A stretch of 64,000 nt of DNA, taken from contig JAVBMY010000005.1 in NCBI GenBank assembly GCA_031551865.1, positions 1-64,000 of the forward strand, written 5' to 3'. Below are positions 23,255 through 30,591 of this stretch, piece by piece. Positions within the stretch are counted from its first letter, which is position 1, and the number at the start of each line of letters is the position of its first letter. The notes below the pieces were generated by a model, which was given only the letters and a program-made list of their open reading frames with translations, did not search any database and was not told where the DNA came from. This DNA comes from Rikenella sp031551865. GTDB taxonomy: Bacteria; Bacteroidota; Bacteroidia; Bacteroidales; Rikenellaceae. Position numbers and translations under genes: made by a program.

Positions 23255-24931
23255 ATGAACTGGTTCTCCGACCTGTTTACCGGAAACGCCGCAGCCTGGG
23301 GCGGTGGCGTGCCCCACTCTATTTTCGTGGTCGCTGTCGTGATCGCGGCCGGCATCGCCCTCGGCAAGATCAAGATCGCCGGCATTTCGCTGGGCGTCAC
23401 CTGGATCCTGTTCGTCGGTATCGCCTGCGCCCACTTCGGCATGCGCCTCAACGAGCACCTGATCCATTTCCTCAAGGAATTCGGGCTCATCCTCTTCGTC
23501 TACTCCATCGGATTGCAGGTGGGGCCTGGCTTCTTCTCATCGTTCAAGAAGGGCGGCATGACCCTCAACATGCTGGCCACCGCCGTCGTGCTTCTGGGGG
23601 TCATCATTACTTATATCCTGCACCTGGCCACCGACATCCCCATTTCGACCATGGTGGGTATCATGTCGGGCGCCGTGACCAATACCCCCGGATTGGGCGC
23701 CGCCCAACAGGCCAACATCGACATGACGGGCGCCGACAACCCCGACATCGCCACCGGATATGCCGTGGCCTATCCGCTGGCCGTGGTGGGGATCATCGTA
23801 TCGATCATCGCCCTGCGCTACCTGTTCCGCATCCATCTGGGCAACGAAGAGAATCAGGCGCTCGAAGGCGACAAAACCAAGAAAAACGCGGCTGCCCGCC
23901 AACTGTCGCTACGGCTTGAAAACCCCGCACTCGACGGACGCCCGGTGGGCGAGATCCACGACCTTGTCCATCGTAACTTCGTCATATCGCGCATCCGCTA
24001 CAAAAACGGCGAGGTGAAGATGGTCAACGCCGAGACTGTGCTCCACACCGGCGACGAGATACTGGTCATCACCTCAGTGGCTGCCGCTCCGGCCATCGCC
24101 GCCTTTATCGGTAAAGAGATCGACCTCGAATGGAAACAACTCAACACCCAATTCATTGCGCGCCGCATCCTGATCACCAAACCCGAACTGAACGGCAAAT
24201 CACTGTCGGCCTTGCGCCTGCGCAGTTTCGGAGTGAGCATCACACGCGTGAACCGCGCCGGGCTCGACCTGGTGGCCACGCCGGGGCTTAAACTTCAGAT
24301 CGGCGACGATGTGAATGTAGTGGGTACCGAAGCCTCCATCGCCGAAGTCGAGAAAAAACTCGGCAACTCGCTGAAAAGGCTCGACCATCCCAACCTATTC
24401 CCTATCTTCCTGGGCATTGTACTCGGGGTGATGCTGGGAAGTATCCCCTTCGTATTCCCCGGCATCCCGCAACCCGTCAAACTGGGGCTGGCGGGCGGAC
24501 CGCTGATCGTGGCCCTACTGCTGAGCCGCTTCGGCCCCAAATACAAACTCGTGACCTATACCACCACCAGCGCCAACCTGATGCTGCGCGAAATGGGAAT
24601 CGCCCTGTTCCTGGCCTGCGTAGGGCTCGGGGCCGGCGAAAGTTTCGTCGGGACGGTCGCGGGCGGAGGTTACAAATGGGTCGGCTACGGAATCATCATC
24701 ACCATGGTTCCTATCCTGCTGATCGGGATCGCCGGGCGCCTCTTCTTCAAGATCAACTACCTGACCCTTAGCGGGGTGATCGCCGGGTCGATGACCGATC
24801 CGCCTGCGCTGGCCTATGCCAACGAAATGGCCGGGAACGACGTTCCCGCTGTCGGCTACGCCACGGTCTACCCGCTAACCATGTTCCTGCGCGTACTGTG
24901 CGCCCAGTTGCTGATCCTGATGTTCACGTAA
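23255..24931 (+). CDS. AspT/YidE-YbjL-type putative transporter with two TrkA-C domains
   Basis: A 558-residue inner-membrane protein. Two blocks of transmembrane helices (about residues 15-190 and 385-555) flank two cytoplasmic RCK_C/TrkA-C domains (about 210-290 and 300-375). Each RCK_C copy has the usual LENPALDGRPVGEI- or ITKPELNGKSLSAL-type start and a GDEILVI or GDDVNVV strand. The membrane halves repeat the motif GAVTNTPGLGAAQQ versus GSMTDPPALAYANE, as in the YidE/YbjL duplication family that includes the aspartate:alanine antiporter AspT. The substrate cannot be told from sequence. It is a single-gene unit ending at a strong inverted repeat (24981-25030). Confidence 0.9.
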   Translation: MNWFSDLFTGNAAAWGGGVPHSIFVVAVVIAAGIALGKIKIAGISLGVTWILFVGIACAHFGMRLNEHLIHFLKEFGLILFVYSIGLQVGPGFFSSFKKGGMTLNMLATAVVLLGVIITYILHLATDIPISTMVGIMSGAVTNTPGLGAAQQANIDMTGADNPDIATGYAVAYPLAVVGIIVSIIALRYLFRIHLGNEENQALEGDKTKKNAAARQLSLRLENPALDGRPVGEIHDLVHRNFVISRIRYKNGEVKMVNAETVLHTGDEILVITSVAAAPAIAAFIGKEIDLEWKQLNTQFIARRILITKPELNGKSLSALRLRSFGVSITRVNRAGLDLVATPGLKLQIGDDVNVVGTEASIAEVEKKLGNSLKRLDHPNLFPIFLGIVLGVMLGSIPFVFPGIPQPVKLGLAGGPLIVALLLSRFGPKYKLVTYTTTSANLMLREMGIALFLACVGLGAGESFVGTVAGGGYKWVGYGIIITMVPILLIGIAGRLFFKINYLTLSGVIAGSMTDPPALAYANEMAGNDVPAVGYATVYPLTMFLRVLCAQLLILMFT

Positions 24932-24980
24932 CCGGCATAAAGCCAGTCCCGGAATATCCGGGTACAGGAAACTCCGCACC

Positions 24981-25030
24981 AATAATGCAGGCACCCCGCG
25001 ATCTCCCGATCGCGGGGTGCCTGCATTATT
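24981..25030. terminator. Strong terminator hairpin after the transporter gene
   Basis: A perfect 23-bp inverted repeat (core GCACCCCGCGATC / GATCGCGGGGTGC, loop TCCC) flanked by AATAATGCAG and CTGCATTATT, starting 50 bp after the transporter stop codon. It lacks a long T tract but is symmetrical. Confidence 0.75.
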
Positions 25031-25084
25031 CCCTCCTCAGAGGCATGGAGTTTGCCTACTGACTAAGCAAATACCCCAAACAGT

Positions 25085-25444
25085 ATGGCACAAGTGAAAA
25101 TCAAACGGGTGTACGAGCCCGCCTCGGCAACAGACGGTTACCGCATACTGGTCGACAGGCTCTGGCCCCGAGGCATCCGCAAAGAAGAGCTTCCTTACGA
25201 CCTTTGGGCCAAAGAGGCCGCCCCCTCTACCGCCCTGCGGCAATGGTACCACGCGCAGCCCCGCGGGCGTTGGCCGGAATTCAGCCGCAAGTACCTCGGG
25301 GAGCTGGAAAGTTCCGCCGCCGCGGGCGAACTCCTCGCCCGCGTCAAAGGGCAGAAAACCGTGACGCTGCTCTACGCCTCGCGGAACACCACCGAGAATC
25401 ACGCGCTCGTGTTGCAGGAATTTCTGGAAGAGCGCATCAGCTAA
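25085..25444 (+). CDS. DUF488 family protein (YeaO-like)
   Basis: A 119-residue soluble protein of the DUF488 family, full length for the short YeaO-type branch. Landmarks are the N-terminal VKIKRVYEP, the highly conserved RILVDRLWPRGIRKEE, then WFxx-type residues (LRQWYHA), a WPEFSRKYLGEL helix and the closing TVTLLYASRN. The biochemical role of the family is not settled. It is a single gene on the plus strand and converges with the YeiH-type transporter gene 76 bp away. Confidence 0.88.
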   Translation: MAQVKIKRVYEPASATDGYRILVDRLWPRGIRKEELPYDLWAKEAAPSTALRQWYHAQPRGRWPEFSRKYLGELESSAAAGELLARVKGQKTVTLLYASRNTTENHALVLQEFLEERIS

Positions 25445-25520
25445 GGCTCTTCCCAAGCCCAAATGCGGATCGGTTAAGATTGCTCCCGGGCCGGGCCCCG
25501 GCCCCGCATCCGCTTCAATC

Positions 25521-26807
25521 TCAATATCCGATCAGCAGCCCCAGCAGCACAACGACCAGCAGTGTAAACAGTATATTGAAAGTCTGCGCCACGAGGAATG
25601 CAATGGTCGCCTTGCGGTTCGAAGCGGTCACGAAGCTGCGGAAATCGGTTTCGAGCCCGATAGAAGTAAACGCCAACGCGAACCACAGGCCTTGCGCCTT
25701 CTTGAGCACCTCGGTCATCGGGGCGTTCTGTGCCGGGTCGATGAAAAACGAGAATAGGAGCGATGCGGCGATGAACCCGATCACGAATTTCGGGAAACGG
25801 TCCCACAGCAGGCGCAACCCCGGGCGGTCGGCATACCGCGTGCCCGTGTTTTTTTTGCCCTTGCTGTGCGCATAGGCCCAATGCACCGAAATGAACAGCG
25901 CGGCGACGCCCAGCAGCACATTCTGCGCCGACTTGACGATGACGCTCGCGTTGAGCGCTTCCTCGCCGTAAGCCGCCCCGGTAGCCACCACGGCCCCGGT
26001 GGTGTCGACCGTCCCGCCGATCCATGCCCCGGCCATCACTTCGTCGAGTCCGATCAGTTTGGCCAGGAAAGGCATCAGGAAGATCATCGGCACGGCCACC
26101 ACCATCACCAGCGATACCACATAGGAAAGTTTCGTCTTGTCGCCCTTGATGGCCCCGGCCGTAGCCACGGCCGCCGACACCCCGCAGATCGACACGGCGC
26201 TCGAAAGCATCATGCCCATCTCCTCGTCGATCTTCATCTTCCGGCACAGCCAAAACGAGAAGTACCACACGCCCAGCACCACGATCACCGATTGCAGTAT
26301 ACCCACGGCGCCCAGTTGCAACAGCTTGTCGAACAACACCGTGGTTCCCAGCAGCACCAACCCTACCTTGACGTACATTTCCGAATTGAGTACCCCCCTG
26401 ATCCATTCGGGAATGCCGAACACGTTGCGGATGAACAGGCCCAGCAGCAGGCTGAAGATGACCGTCTCGATGCCCCAATCTTTCATATACACATTCCCGG
26501 CCAGGGTCATGGCGATGAACGTCAGCGCGAACAGCACGGGAAACCCGGCGCTGTCTTTCCATTTTTTGCCCGAGAGCAGCAGGGCGAAGGCCACCATGGC
26601 AAACGTCGAAATAAAAACGATCAGCGAGTGCCCGAGGTTGTCGAGGGCGAATACCTTGTCGGTCAGCTCGTCGGTGTTCGACCAACTGAACGAAGGCCAC
26701 GGCACCCCGATTTGGATAGCATAAATCAGGATCACGAGCAGGATGATCAGCCCGCCCGTCAGGGTCGAGGCCCAGTCTTCGCTCACGCGGATTTTTCTAC
26801 CGGTCAT
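25521..26807 (-). CDS. YeiH-type putative sulfate exporter family transporter
   Basis: A 428-residue polytopic inner-membrane protein with about ten hydrophobic segments. It matches the UPF0324/YeiH (putative sulfate exporter) family, with the conserved VGLVLLGTTVLFDKLLQLG, SAVSICGVSAAVATAGAIKG and GAWIGGTVDTTGAVVATGA segments. Family transport function is largely inferred from a few members; the substrate here is unknown. It lies downstream of the hcp operon on the same strand, but a hairpin with a T-rich tail (26846-26872) and 228 bp separate them, so it may be independently expressed. A long open frame on the opposite strand is a composition artefact. Confidence 0.88.
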   Translation of the reverse strand: MTGRKIRVSEDWASTLTGGLIILLVILIYAIQIGVPWPSFSWSNTDELTDKVFALDNLGHSLIVFISTFAMVAFALLLSGKKWKDSAGFPVLFALTFIAMTLAGNVYMKDWGIETVIFSLLLGLFIRNVFGIPEWIRGVLNSEMYVKVGLVLLGTTVLFDKLLQLGAVGILQSVIVVLGVWYFSFWLCRKMKIDEEMGMMLSSAVSICGVSAAVATAGAIKGDKTKLSYVVSLVMVVAVPMIFLMPFLAKLIGLDEVMAGAWIGGTVDTTGAVVATGAAYGEEALNASVIVKSAQNVLLGVAALFISVHWAYAHSKGKKNTGTRYADRPGLRLLWDRFPKFVIGFIAASLLFSFFIDPAQNAPMTEVLKKAQGLWFALAFTSIGLETDFRSFVTASNRKATIAFLVAQTFNILFTLLVVVLLGLLIGY

Positions 26808-26845
26808 AAGTGTAAAGCATTTGTATTTATAGCAAAAATAAACAT

Positions 26846-26872
26846 ATCCCGCCGTTTTCGGGGCGGCGGGAT
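26846..26872 (-). terminator. Terminator downstream of the hcp operon
   Basis: A perfect 9-bp stem (ATCCCGCCG / CGGCGGGAT, loop TTTTCGGGG). On the minus strand it is followed by TATGTTTATTTTT. It lies between hcp and the YeiH-type gene. Confidence 0.55.
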
Positions 26873-26884
26873 GCAGTTTGCGTA

Positions 26885-26944
26885 TTTATACCCAAAGGGT
26901 TGTGACGGTTTATACTCAAAGAAGCATAACGGTTCTTATACTCA
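26885..26944. repeat. Three short direct repeats between hcp and the YeiH-type gene
   Basis: TTTATACCCAAAG (26885), TTTATACTCAAAG (26909) and TTATACTCAG (26935) repeat with a period of about 25 bp; the last two are preceded by ACGGTT. The period is close to two and a half helical turns. Their role is unknown; they could be an operator for the YeiH-type gene. Confidence 0.5.
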
Positions 26945-27035
26945 GATGTTCCCGAAGAAGGCCCGCACCCAACAGTTTCCGGTGATTGATTCCTGCGAAT
27001 CCTCCGGTGACCTGCCTTCCGGGTTTCCCGAAGGC

Positions 27036-28676
27036 TTACCCCCAGGCGTTCATGTCGGCTTCGACCGAAGATATGCCGCCGATGCCGAAGTTCTCGACCA
27101 GTACATTGGTCACGTTGGGCGAGAGGAACGCCGGAAGCGTCGGGCCGAGATGGATATTCTTCACCCCGAGCGAGAGCAAAGCCAGCAACACGATCACGGC
27201 TTTTTGTTCGTACCAGGCAATGTTGTAGACGATCGGCAGGTCGTTCACATCCTTCAGGCCGAAAGCGTCTTTCAGGGCCAGGGCGATCACCACGAGCGAA
27301 TAGCTGTCGTTGCACTGTCCGGCGTCCAACACACGCGGGATGCCGCCGATGTCGCCGAGCGGGAGCTTATTGTAGCGGTACTTGGCGCAACCGGCCGTGA
27401 GGATCACGGTATCGTTGGGCAATGCCTGCGCAAAGTCAGTGTAATACGCGCGGGATTTCATACGGCCGTCGCAGCCGGCCATCACCACAAACTTGCGGAT
27501 CGCTCCCGATTTCACGGCCTCGATCACCTTGTCGGCCAGCGCGAGGGTCTGGGCATGGGCAAACCCGCCGATGATCTCGCCTTTTTCGATCTCTACAGGC
27601 GGGGCGCACTTTTTAGCATGTTCGATGATGACCGAGAAATCTTTCTTGCCCCCCGCGGCACGCGAAGGGATATGGACGGCGCCCGGCAGGCCCGCCGAGC
27701 CGGTGGTGTAGATGCGGTCGCGGTACGAAGCACCGGGCAGCGGCGGTACGATGCAGTTAGTCGTGAAAAGGATCGGGCCGCGGAACGACTCGAACTCTTC
27801 GCGCTGCTTCCACCAGGCGTTACCGTAGTTGCCCACGAAATGCTTGTATTTCTTGAATGCGGGATAGTAGTTGGCCGGAAGCATTTCGCTATGGGTGTAG
27901 ATGTCGATCCCGGCATCCCGGGTCTGTTCGAGCAGTTCCTCGAAGTCCTTCAGGTCGTGGCCGCTCACCAGGATGCCCGGACGGCTGCCCACGCCGATGT
28001 TCACTTTCGTGATCTCGGGGTTGCCGTAGGCCGAGGTGTTGGCCTTATCGAGCAGGGCCATGGCTTTAACGCCGCATTCGCCCACGCCCAGCGTGAGGTT
28101 CACCAGCTCGTCGGCGCCGATGTCGCGGCGGCTCACTTCGGCCAGCGCATTTTCGAGGCATTCGTAAATAACCGCATCCTCGAAGCCTAGGTTCAGGGCA
28201 TGCTCGGCATAAGCGGCGGCGCCTTTCACGCCATAGATGATCAGTTGCTTGAGTGAGCGCAGGTCTTCGTCGGGTTCGCTCAGCACACCGACTTCTGCAG
28301 CGGCTTTTTCGTATTCGCCGGGCTCGGCCCGGAACGTCACCTCGGGCATATCGGGCAGGGCTATACCCCGTTTTGCGGCCGTGCCGACAAGCACATTCTT
28401 GTTGGCCAGCGCGGCGGTGATGCGTTGGCGGATCGCCGCATCGTCGAAATTGGCATTGGTGATGGTGCAGAACAGCGCATCGAGGATCGCGCGGCTCGTG
28501 GCTTGGTCGGCCGCGCCCTGACCGCGCAGGGCCCGGTTGACGATGGCCTCGCCACGCACCACATAGAGCAGCAGGTCCATCAATCCGGCGGTTTGCGGCT
28601 CCTTGCCGCATACGCCTTTCACTGTACAGCCGTGGCCGCCTGCGGCCTCCTGGCATTGAAAACAAAACATACTCAT
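27036..28676 (-). CDS. hcp: Hybrid-cluster protein (hydroxylamine reductase), class I
   Basis: A 546-residue cytoplasmic iron-sulfur protein, the normal Hcp length. The N-terminal Cys-x2-Cys-x8-Cys-x5-Cys (C5, C8, C17, C23) is the class I pattern of strict anaerobes that binds a [4Fe-4S] cluster. The hybrid-cluster ligands are all visible: SGHD, THSEM, TTNC, MAGCDGR, TAGCAKY, DAGQCND and the EQK near the end. Hcp is established as an NO reductase with protein-S-nitrosylase roles and also reduces hydroxylamine in vitro. The gene follows the ferredoxin-type gene by 18 bp, and a Crp/Fnr regulator is divergent, so this is very probably a nitrosative-stress operon. Translation could start at either of two ATGs two codons apart. 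Confidence 0.96.
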   Translation of the reverse strand: MSMFCFQCQEAAGGHGCTVKGVCGKEPQTAGLMDLLLYVVRGEAIVNRALRGQGAADQATSRAILDALFCTITNANFDDAAIRQRITAALANKNVLVGTAAKRGIALPDMPEVTFRAEPGEYEKAAAEVGVLSEPDEDLRSLKQLIIYGVKGAAAYAEHALNLGFEDAVIYECLENALAEVSRRDIGADELVNLTLGVGECGVKAMALLDKANTSAYGNPEITKVNIGVGSRPGILVSGHDLKDFEELLEQTRDAGIDIYTHSEMLPANYYPAFKKYKHFVGNYGNAWWKQREEFESFRGPILFTTNCIVPPLPGASYRDRIYTTGSAGLPGAVHIPSRAAGGKKDFSVIIEHAKKCAPPVEIEKGEIIGGFAHAQTLALADKVIEAVKSGAIRKFVVMAGCDGRMKSRAYYTDFAQALPNDTVILTAGCAKYRYNKLPLGDIGGIPRVLDAGQCNDSYSLVVIALALKDAFGLKDVNDLPIVYNIAWYEQKAVIVLLALLSLGVKNIHLGPTLPAFLSPNVTNVLVENFGIGGISSVEADMNAWG

Positions 28677-28694
28677 AATTCGTTATTTTAAGGG

Positions 28695-29603
28695 TTACAT
28701 CCATTCTTCGCTCAGCACCTCGCCCCGTACCGAAAGCACGATCACTTTCACGGGGATGTGGCGAGAGGCTTTTTCACGCGCCATCTGGGCGATACGCACC
28801 AGACCGCCGCAGCAGGGCACTTCCATCACCACCACGGTCAGCGTGTCGATCCGGGCCTGGTCGATCATCGCGGCCAGCTTCTCGATATACGAGGGAATAT
28901 TCTGGTCGAGTTTCGGGCAGGCCACCGCCAGCATCTTCTCTCTGAGGAACCGGCTGTGGAAATCCCCGCAGGCGAACGCCGTACAGTCGGCTGCCAACAA
29001 CAGGTTGGCTCCCTGCAGGAACGGCGCGCCGGGGTTCAAAAGGTGTAGCTGCACCGGGAACTGGCGCAGTTCCGAAGGTTGGGGCACGGCGGGCGCGAAC
29101 CCTTGTATGGCATCCGGAAGCGAAAAGCCGGAAGCTGCCACGGGCCCCGTGGCCTTTCCCGGAACAGGGAATTCTGCCGGCGGGTGGCGCAGATCGCGCA
29201 TCATTGAACCGGGGCAGCCGCAGGGCAACGGTTTTTCGTCCTGCAACCGGCTTTTGTCGATGGTTATGCCGTGCTCGTCGAGGTATTCGAGACCCTGCCG
29301 GAGCAACTCCTTTTCGCCGTGTTCTTTCAAGTGTTTGAGGTGGGCCACGATCACCGCTTCGCCCTTTGGGGCGATGCGTTCCATCACTGCCTGTTCGCTG
29401 TACGGTTCGGCCTCGCGCTCTTCGAGGGTAATCGCCCCCACCGGGCACTCGCCGATGCAGGCTCCCAAACCGTCGCAGTAGAGTTCGCTCACCATCACAG
29501 CCTTGCCGCCGATGAGTTGCAGGGCCCCTTCGTGGCACCCCGTCACGCAGGCACCGCATCCGTTACACAGCGCTTCGTCTATTTTGATGATCGTCCGTTT
29601 CAT
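28695..29603 (-). CDS. 4Fe-4S ferredoxin-type protein, hcp partner
   Basis: A 302-residue protein with an N-terminal bacterial ferredoxin domain: C13-x2-C16-x2-C19-x3-C23 for one cluster. A second motif, CDGLGACIGEC, has Leu where the second cysteine would be, so the second cluster lacks a standard ligand. Further cysteines lie at LPCGCPGS in mid-protein and in the C-terminal part (DCTAFACGD, VACPK, VPCCGG), a region of about 120 residues. It precedes hcp by 18 bp in one operon and is probably its electron donor. The ATG at 29603 (MKRTII) is chosen because the ferredoxin fold starts right after it and because it clears the promoter region; an earlier start would overlap the -7 box. Confidence 0.87.
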   Translation of the reverse strand: MKRTIIKIDEALCNGCGACVTGCHEGALQLIGGKAVMVSELYCDGLGACIGECPVGAITLEEREAEPYSEQAVMERIAPKGEAVIVAHLKHLKEHGEKELLRQGLEYLDEHGITIDKSRLQDEKPLPCGCPGSMMRDLRHPPAEFPVPGKATGPVAASGFSLPDAIQGFAPAVPQPSELRQFPVQLHLLNPGAPFLQGANLLLAADCTAFACGDFHSRFLREKMLAVACPKLDQNIPSYIEKLAAMIDQARIDTLTVVVMEVPCCGGLVRIAQMAREKASRHIPVKVIVLSVRGEVLSEEWM

Positions 29604-29621
29604 GGTCTTTCTTTTGTAATG

Positions 29622-29629
29622 CAAAACTA
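29622..29629 (-). promoter_or_regulatory. -7 box of the ferredoxin-hcp promoter
   Basis: On the minus strand TAGTTTTG fits the TAnnTTTG consensus and lies 18 bp before the ferredoxin ATG. No TTTG-like -33 element is found 19-21 bp upstream, as expected for an activator-dependent promoter. The divergent Crp/Fnr protein is the obvious candidate activator. Confidence 0.5.
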
Positions 29630-29649
29630 CTGCCGTGCGCGGGGCGGAT

Positions 29650-29681
29650 TTTGACACCTTTGTTGCATTTTCATATCTTTA
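29650..29681 (+). promoter_or_regulatory. Bacteroidetes-type promoter of the Crp/Fnr gene
   Basis: TTTG at 29650-29653, 20 bp, TATCTTTA at 29674-29681, a good -33/-7 match 18 bp before the regulator ATG. Confidence 0.6.
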
Positions 29682-29699
29682 GCAAAAATTATCTCACCG

Positions 29700-30374
29700 A
29701 TGAATTATACCGCATTAACGCATACCGCCTTGTTCGCCGGAATAAGCAGCGAAGAGATCGGCACACTCCTGCAAGAGTTCGCCATCAACGAAAAACAGAT
29801 AAAGAAGGGGGAGATCCTGGCCCTGCAGGACGAACCGTGCAACCGGCTGATCGTGTTGCTTACGGGAGCTGCCAAGGGCGAGATGAGCGACGCCTCGGGC
29901 AAAGTCGTCAAGGTCGACGACATCGTGGCCCCCAACCCGCTGGCGATCTTGTTCCTGTTCGGCCCCGACAACCGGTTCCCGGTGCAGGCCACAGCCACCG
30001 AGGACTCCACGGCCATCGTCATACCCAAGCAGGTGGTATTGAAAATGCTGGCCCGCAACGAGACACTGCTTAAGAACTACCTCGACATCTCGGCCACCTT
30101 CGCTGCGCGGCTCAGCCGCAAGCTGCACTTCATGTCGTTCCGCACCATCCGGCAGAAGCTGGCCATGTACCTGCTCGACCTGTCGAGAAAGACCGGATCG
30201 GACACCGTGCTGTTAGACCGCACCCACCTCTCGCTGGCCGAATTCTTCGGCGTGTCGCGCCAGGCGCTCGAACGCGAGCTCAAGCAGATGGCCGCCGACG
30301 GGTTGATCGGCATAGACGGGAAACAGATCACCCTGCCCTACAAGCAAAAGTTGATGCAGTTGGTCAGCTTCTGA
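29700..30374 (+). CDS. Crp/Fnr-family transcriptional regulator, HcpR-like
   Basis: A 224-residue regulator: an N-terminal cyclic-nucleotide-binding-like beta roll (about 5-115), a dimerisation helix (about 118-150) and a C-terminal winged HTH (LSLAEFFGVSRQALERELKQM, about 177-200). There is no N-terminal cysteine cluster of the FNR type, so it is not an obvious iron-sulfur sensor. Its divergence from the ferredoxin-hcp operon over only 96 bp points to an HcpR-type role: activating hcp under nitric oxide or hydroxylamine stress, perhaps through haem. The link to hcp comes from gene context; the ligand is unknown. Confidence 0.9.
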   Translation: MNYTALTHTALFAGISSEEIGTLLQEFAINEKQIKKGEILALQDEPCNRLIVLLTGAAKGEMSDASGKVVKVDDIVAPNPLAILFLFGPDNRFPVQATATEDSTAIVIPKQVVLKMLARNETLLKNYLDISATFAARLSRKLHFMSFRTIRQKLAMYLLDLSRKTGSDTVLLDRTHLSLAEFFGVSRQALERELKQMAADGLIGIDGKQITLPYKQKLMQLVSF

Positions 30375-30470
30375 CTCTCCGTGCCTGCCCGGTACGGTTC
30401 AAAGAGGCGCACTATCGATGAGGCTATAGGTACCTGCCGGGAAACTGAAAAAAGGCACCGGCAATCGAAT

Positions 30471-30523
30471 GATTTCCGGGGTAATCCATCGGGTACGGGA
30501 GAGGAATACAAATCAGATTCTAA
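30471..30523 (+). pseudogene. 3' remnant of an outer-membrane barrel gene
   Basis: The 3' end GGAATACAAATCAGATTCTAA encodes GIQIRF and a stop. It closely matches the end of the fragment at 61987-62268 (GIQIKF and stop). Just upstream, GATTTCCGG aligns with the DFR codons of that fragment but in a shifted frame, so only a decayed scrap remains. Like its counterpart it converges on a lipoprotein or protease gene with a related C-terminus. Confidence 0.5.
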
Positions 30524-30551
30524 AAATCAGCTATACAAATACCCAAAAGAA

Positions 30552-30577
30552 ACCGGGGGCTATTGATAACCCCCGGT
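30552..30577. terminator. Terminator hairpin downstream of the Cys-rich lipoprotein gene
   Basis: An 8-bp stem ACCGGGGG / CCCCCGGT with a 10-nt loop. On the minus strand it is followed by TTTCTTTT. It serves the lipoprotein gene and lies at the equivalent place to the 62293-62313 hairpin. Confidence 0.65.
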
Positions 30578-30591
30578 ATTGCAATAAATTA

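Noticed and set aside
25866..28190. A 774-codon open frame on the plus strand, antisense to the YeiH-type transporter and hcp genes.
   Set aside because: Both minus-strand genes match well-known families with complete motifs; the antisense product is rich in His, Arg and Gly and matches no domain. It results from high GC and codon bias.
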